A stretch of DNA of 64,000 nucleotides from Symsagittifera roscoffensis (Eukaryota; Xenacoelomorpha; Acoela; Convolutidae). The notes beneath the pieces were generated by a model. That model ran no database searches, had not been told where the DNA came from, and worked only from the letters and a program-made list of their open reading frames with translations. The stretch spans positions 46,004,381 through 46,068,380 of the forward strand of contig NC_087065.1 of NCBI RefSeq assembly GCF_963678635.1. Direction: 5' to 3'. Below are positions 56,915 to 64,000 of the stretch, one piece after another. The translations under genes and the position numbers were made by a program. Positions within the stretch are counted from its first letter, which is position 1. Every line of letters starts with the position of its first letter.

Positions 56915-57117
56915 AGTATTTATAGACAATCGCTTATTCAGACTCGTCCGTAAGCAGATAAATATTGTATTAGCCTACCAGATACGACACAAGGAAGAAA
57001 TTAATCATTAATAATTATTTACTTCGTAAATTTGCTCTCCCATCTCCATTCTGATTGGCTAATACAGTATTTGTCTGCTTACTGACGAGTCTGAATACGC
57101 GGATGTCTAAATACAGA
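56915..57117. repeat. Inverted repeat, 60-bp arms, 81-bp loop
   Basis: TTCAGACTCGTCCGTAAGCAG and the following TAAATATTGTATTAGCC (to 56975) are mirrored by GGCTAATACAGTATTTGTC and CTTACTGACGAGTCTGAATA (57057-57117), about 87% matched. The left arm contains the TATA box above; the right arm carries a weaker TAAATA facing the other way. Confidence 0.75.
56917..56924 (-). promoter_or_regulatory. TATA box for the 56673-56834 exon
   Basis: TATAAATA on the minus strand, followed about 30 bases later by a TTCATTCT initiator-like sequence (near 56887) and then the ATG at 56834. Spacing fits a Pol II core promoter. Confidence 0.5.
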
Positions 57118-57124
57118 CCGCAGT

Positions 57125-57433
57125 CCAGAATAGATTTTGCAACGTATTGCAACAGTATGTGGACATAACGTCTTATCAGAAATTTACAGATTTACTTTCA
57201 CGTACACGTACGTTCATTATGGTATTTGGCGATTGGTATTTTCATTGGTTTTATTTTCACGGCTTTTTTGTTCACGGTTAGCGTATACACTGTGTTACAA
57301 GCTCACCATATATATGGTAGCTTGCTTGGACTAAATACATGTAAAATGTTTTAATTTTGTTTGTATCAAAAGAAGAACCGTTAGTTTTGAAACGTTTAAC
57401 CCACAAGAATGGTGAAAAGAATGCTAAGGATAA
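57125..57433. other. Unassigned
   Basis: No ATG-initiated frame of note. If the inverted repeat is a two-way promoter, its plus-strand product is not visible here. Confidence 0.4.
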
Positions 57434-57969
57434 ACAAGACTGCTCGTATCAGGGCGAAGCCCTGAAGGTTCCGACTGCCCATTAAGGTTTATGGAGCAGT
57501 AATATCATTAAAAAATTAAAAGTAATAAAACAAAATGAAAATTTTTTTTCTTCAAAAATTTGAATTTTTTTTTTATAAAACTCATCCACCCACACGCCAT
57601 ATAAAGTACAAAAGGATAAATTTCGCTACTTGTAACAAATCAATTATGGCAAATAAGCTTCGTTAAATCAATTTGGAACGATTTCTAAGACGGATTAACT
57701 CTCCGCTTACGCGTTAAAAGCGCGAAATATATCGCGCGTTAATTGTCCCAAATTGGCCAAAATGGCAATCTTTAAACCCCCATAACTTTACGAAAAATGA
57801 TCACAGGTGAAATATCTTTTCAAATTTAAGTTCAGGATAACAATACCTTTTGAATGATATAAAAAAATTCCGTCAAAAATGGCCAGTTAAAAAGTCGAAA
57901 TTTGTCTGAAGAAAAAAAAACCCACCCCGAGCACAAATATTCCGTTACTTTCGTATCGAAAGTCGGAAC
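57434..57969. mobile_element. Single arm of the ACAAGACT family (left-arm orientation)
   Basis: Complete from ACAAGACTGCTCGTATC to CGAAAGTCGGAAC, about 536 bp. It is followed immediately, head to tail, by the first 49 bases of another copy (57970-58018) that then breaks off. Confidence 0.8.
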
Positions 57970-58018
57970 AACAAGACTGCTCTTATCAGGGTGAAGCCCT
58001 GAACGCTCCGACTGCCTT

Positions 58019-58539
58019 TGAAGTCCTATGTGTATTGGGCTCATAGTGGGCTCTTTAACTAATCCCTCCTTAGGGTACCTAGTAAAGAATCCCCCTATGA
58101 AATAATTCAACGTTTACGCATATGAGAAATATGTACCTACTAACGAATCAACCCCTTTTATGCAAAAGGAAGGAAGATTAGTTAAAGATATCCGAGTAGC
58201 GTTTGCTTTGAAAAAATTGATAAAATATGAATTTTTCAAAATGTTTTTATTGCATTTTTGATCAGCATCCACGCACGCGCTGTGTAAAAAGCAAAATCTA
58301 CAGGACCAAGTTAACACACTCCACCCAAACACATTTACACGTAAACTTGCTCTGAGTTCAATTTTTCCGCCAAAAGAACAGAGGATTTTATACGCAGCGC
58401 TAGGCAATTTTATTCTAAATTGAACGCTTGGTTGTTTTTGCTAAACTTAACTTGGCCTATTTGGAGGGGAGGATGTTAACTTGAGTTAACGTATATTTCG
58501 TCTATAGTAAAAAATTAAAAAATCCAAACAGCATGCCTC
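58019..58539. other. Unassigned; one 97-codon minus frame
   Basis: The frame at 58114-58407 is Cys- and Ser-rich in places but has no recognisable domain. Confidence 0.35.
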
Positions 58540-58818
58540 AGCCCAATTTGGAAAAATTTCCAAGAGGGGTTGAATAGCCGCTTACGCGTTAACAGCGTAA
58601 AATATATGTCGCGCGTTAGTTGCTCCAAATTAAACAACCATAATTTAACAAAAAAAAATCACACGTAAAACATCTTTTTAAATTTGAGCTCAAGGCAACA
58701 TTACCAGACAACTGATACAACAAAATCCGTCAAAAATGGCTAGTTTAAAAGTCGAAATTTGCCTAGAGATAGAAAATACCACCCAAGCATGAAAAACATC
58801 TTTCCGAAAGTCGGAACA
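58540..58818. mobile_element. ACAAGACT-family arm remnant
   Basis: Keeps CCGCTTACGCGTTAACAGCG, GTCGCGCGTTAG, ATCCGTCAAAAATGGCTAG and AAAGTCGGAACAACA from the inner two thirds of a left arm. Confidence 0.65.
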
Positions 58819-59086
58819 ACAACATTCAATTCGGAGTGCGTCGTTGTAATTTTATCAAAATTCTTACAACAACAGAATCAACAATTAATGACGAGTCCTC
58901 TCTTCATGTTTCGACTTTCAAATTTCAGCAAAATTTCAGTGCTTGGTCAAAAAATATTCGAGTCGGAGGTTTGGGTTGGGCGCGGTCATAAAACACGGTC
59001 GATCAAGCACGGTGAAACCAATCCCTAACTTCAGTTGAGCCCATCCCAACAACTTCAAACTTTTCTATACAATTAGTTTTTTCTTT

Positions 59087-59499
59087 ACCAGCCCAAAATT
59101 TGCTCTGGCGTCCATAGAACACTGGAATCTGGAGACAAATTTTTAGAAAAAAAATCCAAAATGTGAATGGATTCTAGTAACAAAGTTTTTGTGGGTTTCG
59201 AGCTCCAATAACTGTTATGGAAATCTTGTCGGCACGTTAGTTTTGTCGCAGATTGCGCAACGCCCTAATATTGCTAGTTGCTCGAGATTCCCGAAATTCC
59301 GCAAATGCAAACGCATCCGCAATATTATAAATTCTGCAATTTTGCTTGAATAATGTAGAAAGGTTTGAATGGATTCTGTTATTGTTTTTGAGTATATAAA
59401 CAAAATATTCACAAAATTTTAAACTGAATACAAATCAAAACATGTATGTTTGATGACTCCATAAATTGTTCAGGATTCACATTTTGGCCTCGTAGTGTT
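59087..59499. mobile_element. Degenerate relative of the GAGGCCAAA-ended element
   Basis: Right end CATTTTGGCCTCGTA, left end near CAGCCCAAAATTTG. The inside (ATGGATTCTAGTAACAAAG, TTGTCGGCACGTTAG) follows 34205-34340 of the larger element. Confidence 0.45.
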
Positions 59500-59534
59500 A
59501 TCGAAAAACAAAGAAATTTTGAGGAGCGGAATTG

Positions 59535-59813
59535 ATGCTCAAGATTACAGCTGCAACAGAGAGTGCTGCAAAAGCCAACATCATCAATTTAGAAGATAAT
59601 GTAAACGGAAGCAGAAACTTTAACAGGATCCTCTACGATTTTTTGTATCTCAGCGATCCCGCGGGTTTCTCGGAAAAAAAACAACCTCAAAATTTGTTAC
59701 AAAGTAAAAAACAAAACTCAAATAAAATTCTCGGACTTTCGTCGGATTTTTGTTTTTTTTTTCTTATAAGTTATGTTTTTGATACCCAGTACACTTCATT
59801 CAGAAACGCTTGA
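59535..59813 (+). CDS. Unrecognised open frame, possible exon
   Basis: An ATG at 59535 starts a 92-codon frame. The first 50 residues (MLKITAATESAAKANIINLE ... FLYLSDPAGF) look like normal protein with mixed codon use; the rest is low-complexity. No splice signals or family recognised. Confidence 0.25.
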   Translation: MLKITAATESAAKANIINLEDNVNGSRNFNRILYDFLYLSDPAGFSEKKQPQNLLQSKKQNSNKILGLSSDFCFFFLISYVFDTQYTSFRNA

Positions 59814-60016
59814 ATCTTAAATTCTTGTTCAATTTACTAGAAAAATCTAATTTTTGCACGGTTTTGCTATAACGTGGATAATTAGTTAGTATTTTTCATT
59901 GGGTTTTTTCAAGAGTAATAAAAAAGGAATGGTCTAAGGGGCAAAAAAAAACTTTTTGCAGGTGTCGTAGAACTGTGTAATTATTTTTCTGATCAAAAAT
60001 CACCTGAAAATTATAA

Positions 60017-60503
60017 ACAAGACTGCTCGTATAAAGGGCAAACCCTGAATATTTGACTGCCCCTTGACCCATATCAAACTGTTTTCGGGAAAAAACTTGA
60101 AAAACTAAAAGTTTTAGACCATATCAAAGATCAACTGAGAAAGTTTGAGTCGTACGAAATTAATACGACCGATTAGCAAGCCTCAATTCAATTTGGACCA
60201 ACTTTTTGTGCGAGATAATTTGCAACGTACAAATTTATTGTTTTACGCCTTCAGCATTATGAATAAAATCTTCAAAGCGCGGATAAGTTATGTAAGAGCA
60301 TGGCCAAATTTGCAACTTTCAATTCTAAAAGTTTGCAAGAAAATAATCAAAAATAAAACGTCTGCTTAAGTTTGAGTTCAAGACGTTGGTATTTTCATTG
60401 GTGTAAAAAATTGCTAAAAAACTATAATTTTGATTGCCGAAAAATGACTGAAGGAACAAAACCTTCCGACCATAAATATTCCGCTTTCGTCGAAAGTCGG
60501 AAC
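60017..60503. mobile_element. ACAAGACT-family arm, decayed
   Basis: Starts ACAAGACTGCTCGTATAAAG and ends TCGTCGAAAGTCGGAAC. The middle has lost most of the family blocks but keeps the length. Confidence 0.6.
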
Positions 60504-60602
60504 GGTTATTCAAACATATCTTGAGCATGAGTTGTGATATTTTTTACCTAAAAACAGCTCCCAAAACAACAAAACAATTCTTGAGATGCCACGCGCAGAG
60601 GT

Positions 60603-60802
60603 NNNNNNNNNNNNNNNNNNNNNNNNNNNNNNNNNNNNNNNNNNNNNNNNNNNNNNNNNNNNNNNNNNNNNNNNNNNNNNNNNNNNNNNNNNNNNNNNNN
60701 NNNNNNNNNNNNNNNNNNNNNNNNNNNNNNNNNNNNNNNNNNNNNNNNNNNNNNNNNNNNNNNNNNNNNNNNNNNNNNNNNNNNNNNNNNNNNNNNNNNN
60801 NN
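60603..60802. other. Assembly gap (200 N)
   Basis: Exactly 200 unknown bases. Confidence 1.
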
Positions 60803-60839
60803 GTTCGGGATAACTCGCCAAGCTCATATACTTTGAACG

Positions 60840-62300
60840 AAATTCAGGGAATCATCAACAAACATTTTCATAGCGCCCATAACTGGAGCCAGATTATAGT
60901 CAAATTGATAATTCTCAAACCCCACAAAAAATTCGGAGATGAAATATTATTTTGAATTTGCAATCTACGACAGGGTAAGATTTTTTTGTCAAAATCATTA
61001 GTTTGATTGTCGAAAAATGATTGTCGATTGAATAAAAAAAATAGTCAATATAAGCGTGAATTTTTTGTCAAATTCTACGGAATTCACATTTTTGACGCAG
61101 TTTTTTTCAATAAAAAAAGCGCTTTTTGGAAAGTTTCTGATTTTTTGTTCTTGAAAAATAATCCCCAGCTCACCATTTAAATCACAACGTGATGTTTCTA
61201 GCGCATAGTTTGGTAATTATCAGAAAAAAAACTTAAATTTTTAACCGGTCAAAAAAAACTTTTTGAAGAATCTACGTTTGTTTGGTGAAAAAAAGACGTA
61301 GGATTTCCATTCCACCAGTATTGACTCCTTTTCTTCACCCTCCGCGCTAATAATTTTCGAAAAGTTTTCATTTACCCGCCACAGTTACTCACTTGTCACC
61401 CGGGTCTCATATTTAAGTAGTCAATGTTAGAAAATCTTATTGGTCATCCGTTATTTATGTACGGTTTCGCCTTCTTTCCGTATCTTGCATTTGGAACCTC
61501 TGTTCCCTCTTTTCAGTTCGAGTTTTCTCTTTTTACTGGTATAGACACAACATGGTCATCCAAGCCACCCGGAGTTTTTATAAAAGCAAAGTGCTCGCTC
61601 TAACTCTTTTAGGAATGGTTTAGTTGAACTGGACTTCGAGAGGCACATGAGTTCCGAGTACCATCTATTGGCCTCAAATTGAAAATAAACAAAATAGAGA
61701 AAGCCTATAAAACATTGAATTTCCAATTATCATTTTTGAGAGTTAACTTTTGGGTCAATATGAAATCAGCGTGACCAGTTAGGTTATTGAAATCATAAAA
61801 CAACATATTCATTTGGCCCATAATTGGAGCCGGATCATGGTCGAATTGAAATTTTTAACCCCCCCCCCCCCCCCGACTAGAAAAAATTAAAGAGGTGATA
61901 CTAAACAGAAAACTGAAGTTAAAATTGACTGAACAAAAACAAGCAACCCAAGCGTGAAAATTCTGTCAATTTCTGAGACAACTAGAAAAAATAATTGCAA
62001 CCAGAGACGCCAATGGCTCATCCAAATAATTTTTTATCAAAAAAAACCTTATAGTTGCGCTTTTTGAAAATGTCTCATTTAACGCTAGTCGATATTGGAG
62101 AATATAGATATTGGGCATCCGTTATTTATGACTGATTTCGCATTCTTTCCGTATGTTGCATTTGGAACTTTAGTCCCCTCTTTTGATTTCCAATTTTCTT
62201 CGCTGGTATCAACACAACACGGTCATCCGAGCCACCCGTGGCTATGTGGTTTGTTTGAACGGAATCATCCCGGTTATTTTACTTTCGACAATTAGGACCA
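60840..62300. repeat. Diverged direct duplication (60840-61650 and 61770-62300)
   Basis: CATAACTGGAGCCAGATTAT (60877) corresponds to CATAATTGGAGCCGGATCAT (61820). Later GGTCATCCGTTATTTATG (61441) corresponds to GGGCATCCGTTATTTATG (62112), each followed by CTTTCCGTAT and TTGCATTTGGAAC and then GGTCATCC...GCCACCC. The copies differ by many substitutions and indels, so the duplication is old. The plus frame at 62095-62295 lies in one copy and is not kept open in the other. Confidence 0.7.
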
Positions 62301-62399
62301 ATAGCTAATCAAGGACTCGGCAAGCTGAAATCTCCTTCAGATAAGTTGATTCATTCTTTTACGCCACATCAACCCTACATGCGCAATTACAATGGCCCG

Positions 62400-62700
62400 T
62401 GGGACATGCAGTAGTTGATTATTGTAATTATAATAAGAAATTGTTTCCAAGTGAGGTAATTACTCAAACAAAACTAACATTCAGGAACTTTACTACACAA
62501 CATCATTTGAGAGAGCGCGACAAAACCTAATCTAACCTGTTTTCAGACGTCTCGGACCTGTGGGCTGGGCAAGGTGTTAAGAAAGCGTGGGCGTGATGCT
62601 AAATCTAGTCACAATTTTAGCATCTCCCGGTACAACTATTTCGGCGTAAATAATGCATTGAATGTAAAACTTGGGGGGGGGGGGGGGGTCCAGCGGAATC
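62400..62700. other. Unassigned, ends in a G run
   Basis: Nothing recognised apart from a G run of about 17 bases near 62673-62688. Confidence 0.4.
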
Positions 62701-62720
62701 GCTCAAAATTTTCGGGTCAG

Positions 62721-62935
62721 GCAAAGTTGCAGCATACCCATTTTGAGTCGCTATGGTCGCAACATACTTTTTTGGGCCGCGCAAAGTCGCAACATACCCA
62801 TTTTGAGTTACAATGGTCGCAACATACTTTTTAAGACGCGCAAAGTCGCAACATACCCATTTTCAGTCGCAATGGTCGCAACATACTGATTTGGGTAAAT
62901 GGTTTCATTATACCTCTTTTGAGTAACAATTGTCG
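62721..62935. repeat. Minisatellite, 60-bp period
   Basis: GCAAAG(T)CGCAACATACCCATT starts at 62721, 62781 and 62840, with a decayed fourth unit to about 62935. Each unit has two GTCGCAACATAC half-repeats, so a sub-period of about 30 bp is visible. Confidence 0.85.
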
Positions 62936-63091
62936 CAATACAATTCTTGGACCTCTACCTTGGTTCGAGATTTTTCATAGCTTGCGTTAATTGACCTGAC
63001 TATAAATTAAAACGGACCTCCTCCTGGTCATTGCTTGTTGTTGATTTTGCCCCGAACATAATCGTTGCCTTTTGCGTACTTGACCCCGCGC

Positions 63092-63433
63092 TCATAGTTC
63101 AGGGCATTTTTGTACTATTTGTTTGCATTTCTCCATCTGCCATTTAACATTAAATGTATTTCTATTGAATGTGCAATTAAATTTGTCCAGGTTGCCGACA
63201 ACCCGCTCAACTTCGCAAAGATTTGCTCCAATGCTCCGATTGTTTTTTTTAGATAAGCTGATCCTTCTGTTTGTTTTGAAAATTATCTCCAGAATCAGCG
63301 GGCACTGGGTGGTTCTTAGATTAATGCAAGACATCCTGTTGTGTATCTCATTATGCGTCTTTTCGCCAGGGCGCAAAGAGTCTCGAGTTAAAACTTCGCC
63401 TCGATTCCAAACGATTTTTCTTGGTTGATCCAC
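63092..63433 (-). CDS. Unrecognised open frame of about 113 codons
   Basis: The frame lies after an in-frame TGA and opens with a GTG-compatible codon. It reads RKIVWNRGEVLTRDSLRPGE ... MSCINLRTTQCPLILEI ... EKCKQIVQKCPEL and ends in a stop. It has normal-looking amino-acid content but no ATG until about residue 34 and no known domain. Could be a coding remnant or an internal exon. Confidence 0.25.
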   Translation of the reverse strand: MDQPRKIVWNRGEVLTRDSLRPGEKTHNEIHNRMSCINLRTTQCPLILEIIFKTNRRISLSKKNNRSIGANLCEVERVVGNLDKFNCTFNRNTFNVKWQMEKCKQIVQKCPEL

Positions 63434-64000
63434 AGCTCGCCCGGGTCAAGGTTTGCGATTGATGTTTCGACCGAGGCGGATCGAACACATGTCAGAGTTT
63501 GACCAAAAAAGCTATTGTCGAGATGGCCCTATAGTCGAAAGCAAAGTCGAAACATAAAGTCAGGTCGGTCGAAACATGAAAGGAACACAAAATCAGAAAA
63601 CTAAAGTCGAAATAAACAAAAAATAAACTTGAACTCAATTCCAAAACACATTCTTGTTTGAAATTTTAAGCAAAAATTAGGCTCATCAAAAAACCTCAAT
63701 TTCAGAGTACTGAGTTTAGCAACAGTCATTTGAGGTGAGTTCTAAGCCAAGAACTATAATTCTCAAGGGTATTTTTAGTTGATTTAAACAATATTTTACC
63801 TTGTCACAAAATTAAAACGAAAGTTCACATTTCATTGCGCAATTTATTTTATAAAAAGAAGTTTCGCTAAGAGCTATTCCCACTTCAGTAACTGTTACGC
63901 ACTTTTACAATCTGATAAAAATTTGACACAAAAAATTACACGAAAAGCACATATTTTAATTTTAACTAGCAAGCGCGTCTCCAATAGTCAATTGACTCGC
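63434..64000. other. Unassigned
   Basis: Short GTCGAAA repeats occur near 63530-63610; nothing else recognised. Confidence 0.4.

Noticed and set aside
57434-57969. Helitron identity for the ACAAGACT single arms
   Set aside because: There is a hairpin near one end, but no TC start or CTRR end and no AT target rule could be shown.

Overview
The window is eukaryotic, AT-rich, non-coding-dominated DNA, most likely from an invertebrate animal. Supporting this are a Bel/Pao LTR retrotransposon, remnants of LINE-type reverse transcriptases, hAT-type MITEs, several other inverted-repeat element families, and exon-like pieces bounded by GT/AG splice signals. Some Bel/Pao protein stretches look familiar from crustacean genomes such as Daphnia, but the sequence alone does not prove the host. 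There are two 200-base assembly gaps (13519-13718 and 60603-60802). Host genes are sparse and all host calls are single exons or partial.

Layout. 1-4157: AT-rich DNA with an inverted-repeat element full of palindromes (956-2207) and a candidate terminal exon (2717-2921, minus). 4158-8868: three tandem 1.39-kb units, each built around a 1.14-kb palindrome, plus a half unit. 8899-9950: a recent 530-bp tandem duplication. 10900-11960 and 16150-16531: two decayed LINE reverse transcriptases. 12656-22391: G-rich and ATCGAT-rich inverted-repeat elements, one nested in another, hAT-like MITEs, and the best host-gene piece, a minus-strand exon resembling part of an interferon regulatory factor (14058-15149). 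23373-23940: a near-perfect 568-bp hairpin.

25796-31562 is a complete but inactivated Bel/Pao element on the minus strand (LTRs, primer binding site, polypurine tract, 5-bp target duplication, gag-protease-RT-RNase H-integrase with frameshifts and three TAG stops). Its LTR carries a tRNA-like Pol III promoter. The DNA beside it (31558-33791) was duplicated after the insertion, because the duplicate carries the last bases of the LTR. 34126-41260 holds more inverted-repeat elements, including a hAT MITE with a perfect 8-bp target duplication.

41438-50366 is the most unusual region. Two 2.2-2.3-kb direct repeats with TG...CA ends flank a minus-strand coding remnant that contains what I read as four successive retropepsin-like domains and no visible reverse transcriptase or integrase. 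Next to it (50367-56422) the outer end of its right repeat plus flanking DNA has been amplified into an alternating 385/611-bp higher-order array of about 13 copies. Beyond the array lies a convincing minus-strand first exon with a start codon, a C/H-rich motif, a splice donor and a TATA box (56673-56924), inside one arm of an inverted repeat. The rest (57434-64000) is fragments of the ACAAGACT repeat family, a diverged 0.8-kb direct duplication, a 60-bp minisatellite and unassigned DNA.
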